Positions 8,758-16,670 of a DNA stretch of 64,000 nt are shown here, piece by piece. Position 1 is the first letter of the stretch; every line of letters begins with the position of its first letter. The notes under the pieces were generated by a model. That model did not search any database, was not told the DNA's origin, and worked only from the letters and a program-made list of their open reading frames with translations. The stretch is from Lancefieldella sp. Marseille-Q7238 (GTDB taxonomy: Bacteria > Actinomycetota > Coriobacteriia > Coriobacteriales > Atopobiaceae), in NCBI RefSeq assembly GCF_949152215.1, contig NZ_OX424407.1, positions 872,530 through 936,529 of the forward strand. The letters run 5' to 3'. Made by a program: the position numbers and the translations under genes.

Positions 8758-11700
8758 TACTCCTGCTCTCCTTTCTTGGTATCGATGAGCTCTAATCCAG
8801 TACCCTGAGCATACCTGAGGCGGTAGACAGCAATTCCCGTGTCAATCGTCGCCTCTCCCGCTTCGTTGAATACAAGAACAAGCTGACCCTTCAGCCAGCG
8901 GGACTCTTGCCAACCAGGAATGGGACATGACATCTCAAGCGCTTTGACAATAGCCTCGGCGTTCCACGGTCCTGAAAGGGCTGGAGGCAGATTGACTGTG
9001 CAGGTTGCAGCAAGTCGCGCAGCGTCATCATCGGGAATCATTTCGCCGTCGCCAAGCGACCTAGACGTGGGAGAGCTTCCATCCACATTATCGACCCATG
9101 GGAAAATACATAGACCCCCACTACATTCCTGAACGGCAATGACCTCTATAGACTCCTGTGAGTCACGAACCGTCGCTCTACCAACGTTTTCGTCAGTCAT
9201 CGTCAGCGATTCCCTCAGCCACCCGACCAGATCCTTGGGACTACGAGACTGGGGCTTGCCCAATAGCCAGGTCTTTGCATTGCTTGCCGCGTCCGCCCGT
9301 CTTTTGGTCAATTCCCTCTCTGCCTCATCAATCTTTGATTGCCAGGTATCAGGAACGTCAAAGGGGACAGTTGTCTCATCGACCTCCCCATCGCAATCCT
9401 CATACACGCTCTCCACGAAGCCCGCAATGTCGTGTGGGAGATTCACGATTATGCGTCCCTCGGAATCCGCTCTGCCACGAAGAGCCAGAATCGTCCTCAG
9501 CAACAACGCCTTCTGGTAGACCTTGTCGATACCTCTCGAGAAAGACGGAGGGTTGGCCCCCCAGTCCTCAACGCCAGTGACATAGCACCGGGCCCTGCGT
9601 AGCCGTGCGGGCCGATTACACTGACCCTCTCCGCGAACATGGCGATGCAGGCGACCCATACGCTGCAACAGAAGGTCAACGGGGGCAACGTCGGTAATCA
9701 TGACGTCAAAATCAATGTCGAGCGACTGCTCCATGACCTGCGTACCGACCACGATGAGCCTCTGCGGACGGATGGACGCATCGGGGCCAAGGAGCCTGAG
9801 AAGCTCGGCATCGTTATGAAGGCGGTCAGCCGCAATGAAGCGCGAGTGGACGAGCATGAGCCGAGTACCATCAAGGACATCAACCAAATTTTCCTCAAGC
9901 ATCCGATAGGTTGCCTGCGCCCGCGAGACCGTGTCGCGCAGCACACACGCACATCCACCCTCAGATAGAAGATCGGACAGAGTCTGAACGAGCTTCTCGT
10001 CATCATCCGGCAGAAAATCAAGACACACATCCGTACCAGCACCATCAATGCTGCATGGGGTGTATGGATCTTGAACCTTTTGATCACGTGTCAGCGCAGT
10101 CACAAGAGGGTACGCCGGACAACCGGCAGAATCACGCGGAGGCTCCCCTAGCCCCTTTCGATGTGAGTGTCTTCCTCTCGAACTCGCATCATGCCCTCGG
10201 TAGGCGAGCATCAGCTCCTTACGGCGCTCAGGAGGCAGCGTTGCCGATAGCAGGATCGTGGGAACTTCATATGCGCCCAGCCAGGTAAGTACGCGCTTGA
10301 GGTACGTGCTCATGTAGGCATCGTAGGCATGGACTTCATCGATGATGATAACCTTGCCCGCAAGCCCGAGATGGCGCAACTGCACATGCTTTGTCTTAAG
10401 AGCTGCCATCAGGAGCTGGTCGACCGTACCGACCACGAAGGATGCGAGCAGACCACGCTTCCTACCACCAAACCACTGGTGAGCGATGACTCGTTCATCC
10501 TCGTCACCGCCTCTACCATCCCCCATCCAGCTGCCATTCCACCTTCTGAGCCTCGTGTAGTCAGAATTGAGCGCAGCCTTACTGTGAAGCAGCTGCATGC
10601 TTTGGGGAGGCGCATCGCTCGACTGAGCAAGCAGCTCAAGCCATTCTTCCACGCGGGAGAACATGGCATTCGACGTGGCCATTGTTGGAAGTAGATAGGC
10701 AATGCCGCCACCGCCGAACTTACGTGCCAAAACCTCTGCACACAGAAGCGATGCTTCCGTTTTGCCATTACCCATAGGAGCCTCAATAACGATGAGGCCA
10801 GGTTCATTCATGTTGAGCGCTGCCCAAACCGCCGCTTCTTGCGCTGGACGTAAGCATGCAGTCTTGGGAAGGCCAGTAAATCTCTCATGAAAGAGACGCT
10901 CCGTGCTCGCTTTCGAAGCGAGTGTAAAATCGGGCGTATGCCAAGTAGGTGGCAGGGCAAGTTGTTCCCACGCGAAATTAGCACGAGCACGGAGCTCATC
11001 TACGCTCACCCATCCGTTGGTGAGCGGGAAGAGGTCCACATTTGAGGCAATCCAATCCGCCATGATGACAAGCCCCGTTAGAAGTACCTCGACAGGCTGG
11101 AGAAGACCAAGAGGGTTCAGACTTTTCTCGTGTACTTCCATGCCAGAATAACAGAGCATCCATTCAAGAAGTTCGCTTTGTACGAACTGCCAATCGGAAT
11201 CTCCAAGCACCTCATTGGGGAAGTTCGAGGAACTTAGCTTAATATTACGAAGCTCACCCTCACTCGAGGGCGGAGTGCCGTGATGTCCACCTACAATGCA
11301 CGAGTAGGTATTTGGATGTTCCCAGCCTCTACTTGCAAGCCATCCATCCAAGATAACCTCTCCCATAAGAGCGTGAGGACATGGCTTTATCATCTGGGAG
11401 GCCGGCACATCCAAACCCACTTCCCGAACCGCTTCAGCTCGGTCTGAAACCTTACATTGGAAGTTTGGTGTTGCCTTGCCAATGTCATGAATCCCTGCCA
11501 GCCATATCACAAGCGCCTCAGCAATAGCACCATCTCCACTTAAGGAACCAGAAATAAATCGTCGCTCTGAGGTGGGGAGCCATTCATTCCACAGGTGACG
11601 CGCAACATTAGCTGAATCAGCCATATGAACATAGAGTGGTAGCCAAAATCCGCGTCGCTCATCGTTGTTCATATCTGTCTTAGCCCAGAGAAAACGTTGT

Positions 11701-11795
11701 TGGTCAGAGAGATGAGACCCTGCCTCCCAGCCTTTCTTTTTACCACCAACCTTACCGTACATCATATCTACGGCCCCTCTAGCTAACAAAACCAT
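8757..11795 (-). CDS. cas3: Cas3 HD nuclease-helicase
   Basis: Cas3 is the effector that unwinds and degrades target DNA after Cascade binding. The N-terminal HD domain has H57 (LYVHMADSA), H103-D104 (GIHDIGKATPNFQ), H141 (PHALMGE) and H171-H172 (GGHHGTPP). The helicase core follows with Walker A APMGNGKTE (about 339-346), DEVH (486-489), SATLP, and motif VI QRMGRLHRH. It is the first gene of the cas operon. The 1012-aa length uses the ATG at 11795, which has a weak ribosome site; ATG 11765 or 11762 is preceded by GAGGGG about 8-11 bases upstream and may be the true start. All catalytic motifs are intact. Confidence 0.95.
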   Translation of the reverse strand: MVLLARGAVDMMYGKVGGKKKGWEAGSHLSDQQRFLWAKTDMNNDERRGFWLPLYVHMADSANVARHLWNEWLPTSERRFISGSLSGDGAIAEALVIWLAGIHDIGKATPNFQCKVSDRAEAVREVGLDVPASQMIKPCPHALMGEVILDGWLASRGWEHPNTYSCIVGGHHGTPPSSEGELRNIKLSSSNFPNEVLGDSDWQFVQSELLEWMLCYSGMEVHEKSLNPLGLLQPVEVLLTGLVIMADWIASNVDLFPLTNGWVSVDELRARANFAWEQLALPPTWHTPDFTLASKASTERLFHERFTGLPKTACLRPAQEAAVWAALNMNEPGLIVIEAPMGNGKTEASLLCAEVLARKFGGGGIAYLLPTMATSNAMFSRVEEWLELLAQSSDAPPQSMQLLHSKAALNSDYTRLRRWNGSWMGDGRGGDEDERVIAHQWFGGRKRGLLASFVVGTVDQLLMAALKTKHVQLRHLGLAGKVIIIDEVHAYDAYMSTYLKRVLTWLGAYEVPTILLSATLPPERRKELMLAYRGHDASSRGRHSHRKGLGEPPRDSAGCPAYPLVTALTRDQKVQDPYTPCSIDGAGTDVCLDFLPDDDEKLVQTLSDLLSEGGCACVLRDTVSRAQATYRMLEENLVDVLDGTRLMLVHSRFIAADRLHNDAELLRLLGPDASIRPQRLIVVGTQVMEQSLDIDFDVMITDVAPVDLLLQRMGRLHRHVRGEGQCNRPARLRRARCYVTGVEDWGANPPSFSRGIDKVYQKALLLRTILALRGRADSEGRIIVNLPHDIAGFVESVYEDCDGEVDETTVPFDVPDTWQSKIDEAERELTKRRADAASNAKTWLLGKPQSRSPKDLVGWLRESLTMTDENVGRATVRDSQESIEVIAVQECSGGLCIFPWVDNVDGSSPTSRSLGDGEMIPDDDAARLAATCTVNLPPALSGPWNAEAIVKALEMSCPIPGWQESRWLKGQLVLVFNEAGEATIDTGIAVYRLRYAQGTGLELIDTKKGEQE

Positions 11796-11860
11796 CTATT
11801 GATTGTCCCGATTACCAGTCAGGACAACACTGCGAGTCAAAATACGGCTTTGCCAAAAAT

Positions 11861-11935
11861 GTTATCCATTTGGATAACGCCACGTAGGTGGCACTTTGAC
11901 TTGTTAAGAGCCTTCCAACTTGGAAGGCTCTTTTT
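11861..11935 (+). ncRNA. Candidate structured RNA or operator between cas3 and tsaE
   Basis: Three consecutive inverted repeats occupy the gap upstream of cas3: GTTATCC-ATTT-GGATAAC (11861-11878), GCCAC-GTAG-GTGGC (11879-11892) and an 11-bp stem AAGAGCCTTCC / GGAAGGCTCTT (11906-11932) followed on the plus strand by TTTTTA. Read on the plus strand this has the form of a small RNA with an intrinsic terminator, divergent from cas3. Read on the minus strand the same stems would lie in the cas3 5' leader. No open frame or clear plus-strand promoter was found, so the function is inference only. Confidence 0.3.
11906..11935 (+). terminator. Rho-independent terminator, plus-strand orientation
   Basis: An 11-bp perfect stem with a five-base loop (AACTT) is followed by a U-run on the plus strand only. 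No plus-strand gene ends here. It could terminate a small plus-strand transcript. On the minus strand the T tract is missing, so it is a poor terminator for tsaE. Confidence 0.6.
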
Positions 11936-11956
11936 ATCTACAAATCAGTCTACGCG

Positions 11957-11985
11957 AATATTTTTTCTATTAGTTCTTATGTCAA
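11957..11985 (-). promoter_or_regulatory. Candidate cas operon promoter
   Basis: On the minus strand a perfect TTGACA (11985-11980) is followed by 17 bases and AATATT (11962-11957). The -35 is consensus and the -10 is weak. Transcription would start near 11950, giving a leader of about 155 bases before the annotated cas3 start that contains all three local hairpins. Confidence 0.45.
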
Positions 11986-12066
11986 GTTTATTCGGCGATA
12001 GGTATCATTTATTCTGTAATTGCTTTAGTGGATGGCAATTCTTTACAGTGCTTCTAGAAAGCGCTC

Positions 12067-12615
12067 TTACCTGCCGAGCTCCTCAACCAACTGCTGACCG
12101 CGGGAATCATGCACAACAAAGCGAATCTCTCGCTGAGGCTCGCTGCTGCCATCAACGGCGCCACCAGCGCTGCCATCGCTGACGCTGCTATCGACAGCGC
12201 CTCCCTCAAGACGGGAAATGAACACGTCAACACGTTCATCACCAATATCGTCGGCAAACTGCTCACCCCACTCAATAACGGTGGGACCGTCAGATCCAAT
12301 GGCATCAAAAAGGCCGGTATCTTCAAGCTGGCCGGAATCATTCAGACGATACAGGTCAAAATGATAGAGAGGCATCGTGCCACCTTCATACACCATCTCA
12401 ATGGTAAAGGTAGGGCTCGTCACATCAGTAGCAATACCCATACCCTGTGCGATGCCTTTCGTGAACTGCGTCTTTCCCGCTCCAAGATCTCCTGTCAGCA
12501 CCAGCACATCGCCGGCTGCAAGGAGCTTTCCGCACTTCTCACCAAGAGTAATCGTTTCGGAGGCGGAAGAGGATATAAAAACGCCGGGGGCCGTCATGCG
12601 TGGAAGTTTACTCAT
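12067..12615 (-). CDS. tsaE: tRNA threonylcarbamoyladenosine ATPase TsaE
   Basis: TsaE is the ATPase that drives turnover of the TsaB-TsaD complex in t6A37 tRNA modification. The 182-aa protein has the P-loop LTGDLGAGKTQF, the switch TSPTFTIEMVYEG and the downstream HFDLYRL and IEWGEQF motifs. The start is set at ATG 12615, which has AGGAG upstream and overlaps the udg stop by 8 bases; a longer frame to 12678 lacks support. Unusual is a low-complexity insert near the C terminus (GGAVDSSVSDGSAGGAVDGS), absent from the compact family fold. Confidence 0.93.
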   Translation of the reverse strand: MSKLPRMTAPGVFISSSASETITLGEKCGKLLAAGDVLVLTGDLGAGKTQFTKGIAQGMGIATDVTSPTFTIEMVYEGGTMPLYHFDLYRLNDSGQLEDTGLFDAIGSDGPTVIEWGEQFADDIGDERVDVFISRLEGGAVDSSVSDGSAGGAVDGSSEPQREIRFVVHDSRGQQLVEELGR

Positions 12616-13249
12616 AAGAGGGCTCCTGCTTCTGAGATGTAATTTGTCCTTGCGGATGGCTGCGGAGCCATTCGCCAAGAAGGCGGAGGTCGTCGGTCAG
12701 AAGCGGTTCCCAAGCCGGATGATAGATAGTGGCCGCGGGGTGGAAGGTTGGCAACACGACAAAATGCCCCGTTTGATACAGACGTCCACGCAGCGATGTC
12801 ACGCCCTTCTCGGTGCGCAAAATAAACTGCGACGCAAAATTACCCAGACACACAATCACGTCCGGCCAGATAGCGCGAACCTGATTGCGCAGGTACGGAG
12901 CGCACGCCTCAATCTCTTCGGGACGGGGATTCCTGTTTGAGGGAGGACGGCATTTGACCACGTTGGTGATGAAAATATCGTCACGAGAAAGACCTGCCGC
13001 CGCAAGGTAACCGTCAAGCTTCTTGCCCGCCGCGCCGATAAACGGCCTTCCACCGAGGTCTTCGTTCTTGCCGGGTCCCTCGCCGATAAACATGACGCGC
13101 GCGTGAGGATTACCATCCCCAAACACGATGGTATTGCGGCCTTCGCAGAGCTGGCAGAGGCGACAGTCTTTCATCTGAGCTCGAACCTCTTCGAGCGTGA
13201 CAGGTGAAACGTGTGGGAGCGGATTTTCAGACATCTTGTAACCAACCAT
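12608..13249 (-). CDS. Family 4 uracil-DNA glycosylase (Fe-S)
   Basis: This enzyme removes uracil from DNA in base excision repair. The 213-aa protein has the family 4 motif GEGPGKNEDLGGRPFIG, the C-terminal HPAA motif (FHPAATIYHP), and four cysteines placed to hold a 4Fe-4S cluster (CRLC near residue 30, KCRPP, EACAPY). Starts at 13249 and 13234 are both possible; neither has a strong ribosome site. It precedes and overlaps tsaE. It is called SPO1-like or UdgA-type in other annotations. Confidence 0.93.
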   Translation of the reverse strand: MVGYKMSENPLPHVSPVTLEEVRAQMKDCRLCQLCEGRNTIVFGDGNPHARVMFIGEGPGKNEDLGGRPFIGAAGKKLDGYLAAAGLSRDDIFITNVVKCRPPSNRNPRPEEIEACAPYLRNQVRAIWPDVIVCLGNFASQFILRTEKGVTSLRGRLYQTGHFVVLPTFHPAATIYHPAWEPLLTDDLRLLGEWLRSHPQGQITSQKQEPSYE

Positions 13250-13358
13250 ACTCTCGGGCGGACGGTGTTGCGCGCTCTACGATACTAGCCGCGCTCGCCG
13301 TGCCATGTCAATCGCGCTCGCCGCGCCACGCCGCCCGCATTACTCTACATGCATTGCA

Positions 13359-14510
13359 CTAAAGGTAAACTTTATCGAGGCGCATTCCAAAATCGCATAC
13401 GACCTCGTAGTTGATGGTATTACAAAGCTCAGCAATCTCTTCCGCGGAAATAAACTCATCGCCGTCAGCGCCCATGATAGTCACCATATCACCCACGCTG
13501 ACCTCGTATCCGGGTCGATAAGAACGCGTTCTGTTGACATCAACGGCAAACATGAACTGATCCATGCAAATGTTGCCCACCTGTCGCACGCGCATGCCAT
13601 CTACCAGCACATCCATGCGATTAGAAAGGCAGCGCGCGAGACCATCGGCATAACCGATAGGCACTGTTGCCACCTGGACGTTCTTCCGCGGAACCCGCCA
13701 GGTCAGTCCATACCCCACTCCATCGCCGACGTTGGGATAGACCGCGCGCGACACGCGTCCCCGCACGCTCATCACGGGCTCAAGAGCAATGCGCGGCACG
13801 GTGTTTTCCGCAGGATGAAGGCCGTACAGGCCAATGCCCACCCGGCACATATCAAACTGAATGTCGGGATGAAGGATGGTGCCGGGGGTATTGTCGGCAT
13901 GTATCAAACCGGTTTCAAGTCCGGCTTCATGCAGTATCGAAACCGCCTCGGTAAAGCGATTCACCTGCAAGGCGAAATCCCAGTCGTTGAGCAAGTCAGC
14001 GGTGGCAAAATGCGTGAACGTACCGGCGCATGCAAGACCGCGATGGAAATCGATGGCGCGCCGAACCTCAAGAGCTTCTTCTCGCCGCACGCCGATGCGA
14101 GTCATGCCGGTATCAAGGGCAAGATGATACTGGCCGACCTTGCCGGCCGCAGAGGACGCCTCCCCGTATTCGAGTGCGAAATCAACCTCGTATATCGCGG
14201 GCATCAAGTCAAATGTGACCAGGTCAGCAATGCTCTCCAGAGGCGGCTGGCTGAGCACCAAAATGGGATCTTCAATGCCCGCCTGGCGCAGAGAGATACC
14301 TTCGTCAACTGTGGCGACCCCAAATTGATGGGCGCCCGCCTGGCGCAAAGCCTTAGCGCACGCAACGGCTCCGTGACCGTAAGCATCGGCCTTGACGATG
14401 GCCATCAGCTTCACACCGCGCGCCATCTGCGCCTGAAACGCCTTCGCATTGCGCTTGAGCGCGCTGAGATCTATCTCGACCCATGCCCACCTGTTATTTG
14501 GAAGCGCCAT
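13359..14510 (-). CDS. alr: Alanine racemase
   Basis: Alr interconverts L- and D-alanine for peptidoglycan, using pyridoxal phosphate. The 383-aa protein carries the PLP lysine K40 in IVKADAYGHGA, the typical VEIDLSALKRNAKAF start, and the C-terminal VGYGLTWR and IGYADGLAR motifs. It starts five bases after nnr, with GGAG upstream of the ATG. The order nnr-alr next to acpS and near tsaE is common in actinobacteria. A 109-base gap separates it from udg. Confidence 0.97.
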   Translation of the reverse strand: MALPNNRWAWVEIDLSALKRNAKAFQAQMARGVKLMAIVKADAYGHGAVACAKALRQAGAHQFGVATVDEGISLRQAGIEDPILVLSQPPLESIADLVTFDLMPAIYEVDFALEYGEASSAAGKVGQYHLALDTGMTRIGVRREEALEVRRAIDFHRGLACAGTFTHFATADLLNDWDFALQVNRFTEAVSILHEAGLETGLIHADNTPGTILHPDIQFDMCRVGIGLYGLHPAENTVPRIALEPVMSVRGRVSRAVYPNVGDGVGYGLTWRVPRKNVQVATVPIGYADGLARCLSNRMDVLVDGMRVRQVGNICMDQFMFAVDVNRTRSYRPGYEVSVGDMVTIMGADGDEFISAEEIAELCNTINYEVVCDFGMRLDKVYL

Positions 14511-14515
14511 CTTTG

Positions 14516-16132
14516 CTACTCCGTCATCGTTTCCACAGGAAATGAGATTTGCTCTTCAAGAGCGTCCGCCGCGAGGCCGACCGCCTCGGAAATATCGGAC
14601 GCCATAACGCCACGTGTGCCGAATTTCTCCACCGCCAGCTGTCCCGCATAGGCATGTACCTCGCAGGCAAGCGAGCAAAATGTTGGAAGATCGTCAACAA
14701 CTCCTCCAGCCAGAGCCAAACGCCCCGCGAGAACGCCTGCAAGAACATCGCCCGAACCGGCAGTCGCAAGCGTTGCGGAGCCGGGCTTGGGTAGTACGGC
14801 CTTCTGAACACCAACGCAGGCGGTCGCCGTGCTCTTAGCAACAACGACGAGCTCAGAGCCACCGTCAGCCCAAATGATCTTGCGAGCGGCGTCAAGCTGC
14901 TCTACCAGGCTTGCGGGCGGATTGTTAATCCTGCCCACCAAGCGGCCAAGCTCGCGGCGGTGCGGCGTCAGGATAAGCGGCGCAGAACGCCTTGTGACCT
15001 CGGGAAAATCGGGCAGATTGTGGGACGTCAGGCGCGCGATACAGTTGAGCGCATCAGCGTCAACAATAAGCGGCAAGCTGGAATCGATAAGGGCCGATGT
15101 TACAGCAACCGTACCGCCGGAAACCCGCATACCTGGGCCAACAAGCGTGACCGTTCGCATGCCGGCAAGCTCGCTCACGAGAGGAACTGCGTCTTCGGTA
15201 AGCATGCCCTCCTCATCACAAGGCAGGCCGACCGCGGGAATCTCCGGGCATTGAATCTGCACCGTAGGCAAAATGGCTTCCGGAACCGCAAGGGTCACAT
15301 AGCCGGCGCCCGCGCGAGCGGCGGAGCGCGCCGCCATAACCGCGGCACCCGGGAAGCGAGAAGAGCCTCCCACCACAAGCACAGATCCGCGCGAGAACTT
15401 GTCCACGTCGTTTTGCTGCGCAGGCAAGCTGTCCAGATAGTCTTCCAAATCAGTGCGCCACGCTACGGGATCCGCGTCCACTACAAGACGCTCGGTTTGC
15501 TCGGCAAGCGGTGCGACCACAATGGAGCCGCATACGTCACGGCCCGCATCCGCCAAAAGGCCTGGTTTAAGGGCTATCATCGTGACCGTCATATCCGCTA
15601 TAACACAGGCGCTTTCGGCGTGGCCGGTCTGGGAGTCAAGACCCGACGGCACGTCCACCGCAAGCACGCGGGCGCCGGACTCATTGAGCGTCTCAATCCA
15701 AATGTCAAAGGGAGCGCGGACTTTTCCGTGAAAACCGGTTCCCAACATGCAGTCAAGGACGGCGTCAGCGGTGGAAAGCAAGTCCGCAAGTTCCGTCTTT
15801 GATGGGCCGACCAGCACTGATACGCCGGAGCGAACCGCGCGCTGCGCAGTTTGGCGCGCAAGATCGCCTGATATTTGATCCGGCTCAATGGGAGTAATGA
15901 CCTTGACGTTAACGCTTCGCGAACGCAGCGCCTCAGCAGCCACCCAGCCGTCGCCGCCGTTGTTGCCCATGCCAGCAAGCACTACCACGTTATCGATGGT
16001 TCCCCCAAGATTCAGAACTTCCTGAGCGGCCGCATAGCCGGCACGATGCATCAGCTCGGAAACGCTCACCCCCGTACGGGTAAGCGAGACCTCGACGCGC
16101 TTAATATCCTCAACGTTCAGAACAGGCTGCAT
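14516..16132 (-). CDS. nnr: Bifunctional NAD(P)H-hydrate repair enzyme Nnr
   Basis: This fused protein repairs damaged NAD(P)H: the N-terminal YjeF_N domain (about 1-215) epimerises NAD(P)HX and the C-terminal ribokinase-like domain (about 230-520) dehydrates the S form using ADP or ATP. Visible are AGMGNNGGDGWVAAEALR in the epimerase, and PGSATLATAGSGDVLAGVLAG, the nucleotide and catalytic motif of the dehydratase. The 538-aa length is normal for the fusion. Its ribosome site is formed by the final Glu codons and stop of acpS (GAGGAGTAG), so the two are coupled. Confidence 0.95.
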   Translation of the reverse strand: MQPVLNVEDIKRVEVSLTRTGVSVSELMHRAGYAAAQEVLNLGGTIDNVVVLAGMGNNGGDGWVAAEALRSRSVNVKVITPIEPDQISGDLARQTAQRAVRSGVSVLVGPSKTELADLLSTADAVLDCMLGTGFHGKVRAPFDIWIETLNESGARVLAVDVPSGLDSQTGHAESACVIADMTVTMIALKPGLLADAGRDVCGSIVVAPLAEQTERLVVDADPVAWRTDLEDYLDSLPAQQNDVDKFSRGSVLVVGGSSRFPGAAVMAARSAARAGAGYVTLAVPEAILPTVQIQCPEIPAVGLPCDEEGMLTEDAVPLVSELAGMRTVTLVGPGMRVSGGTVAVTSALIDSSLPLIVDADALNCIARLTSHNLPDFPEVTRRSAPLILTPHRRELGRLVGRINNPPASLVEQLDAARKIIWADGGSELVVVAKSTATACVGVQKAVLPKPGSATLATAGSGDVLAGVLAGRLALAGGVVDDLPTFCSLACEVHAYAGQLAVEKFGTRGVMASDISEAVGLAADALEEQISFPVETMTE

Positions 16133-16135
16133 GTT

Positions 16136-16657
16136 CTACTCCTCAGACTGCTGTTTCATGGTGTCTATTATAGTTTCTTGCACACGCTCAAGCTCATCTA
16201 TCACAGAACGCGCCTCTTTAAATGAGGCCGCAAGCGCTTGAGCTGCGTCTTCTTTCTCGTCAATTTTCGGTTTCACCGCGTCCGTCACGGTAACTGCATT
16301 TGCCACCGCAACAGAGCGGGTATGCGAGATTGAAAGGGCAACCTCGCGAACTCCCTGCTCGCGCGCCACCTCAGCCGCTCGTCCGGCGAGAAGAACCCTC
16401 GGACGACCCGCGTCATCCAGCGTAACCGAAACGTCAGAAAACCCGACACCCGCGCCAAATCCCAGCCCCAACGCCTTCAGCACGGCTTCGCGGGCGGCAA
16501 AGCGGGCGGCATAGTGCTCGGCGGGATGCGCCGTATGCTCGCAATAGAGACGCTCCTCCTCCGTAAACACACGCCTGATAAAGTGAGAATGGCCATCAAT
16601 CGCCCGCTGCATGCGCGCAATCTCCAGCATATCAACGCCAATTCCTGCAAGAGCCAT
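16136..16657 (-). CDS. acpS: Holo-[acyl-carrier-protein] synthase with C-terminal tail
   Basis: AcpS transfers phosphopantetheine from CoA to the acyl carrier protein. The catalytic half is normal: GIGVDMLEIARM with the metal-binding Asp, FAAREAVLKALG with the metal-binding Glu, and LSISHTRSVAVANAVTV. The family usually ends at about 120-130 residues. This protein continues to 173 aa with a charged helical tail (VKPKIDEKEDAAQALAASF and onward) that may form a coiled coil. It lies between glmM (13-base gap) and nnr (3-base gap). Confidence 0.93.
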   Translation of the reverse strand: MALAGIGVDMLEIARMQRAIDGHSHFIRRVFTEEERLYCEHTAHPAEHYAARFAAREAVLKALGLGFGAGVGFSDVSVTLDDAGRPRVLLAGRAAEVAREQGVREVALSISHTRSVAVANAVTVTDAVKPKIDEKEDAAQALAASFKEARSVIDELERVQETIIDTMKQQSEE

Positions 16658-16670
16658 ACGTTACCCGCGC

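Noticed and set aside
8757-11795. Split or inactive Cas3
   Set aside because: HD and helicase motifs are all present in a single uninterrupted frame.
13305-15802. Long plus-strand frames of 448 and 280 codons
   Set aside because: Antisense shadows of alr and nnr, with no family resemblance.
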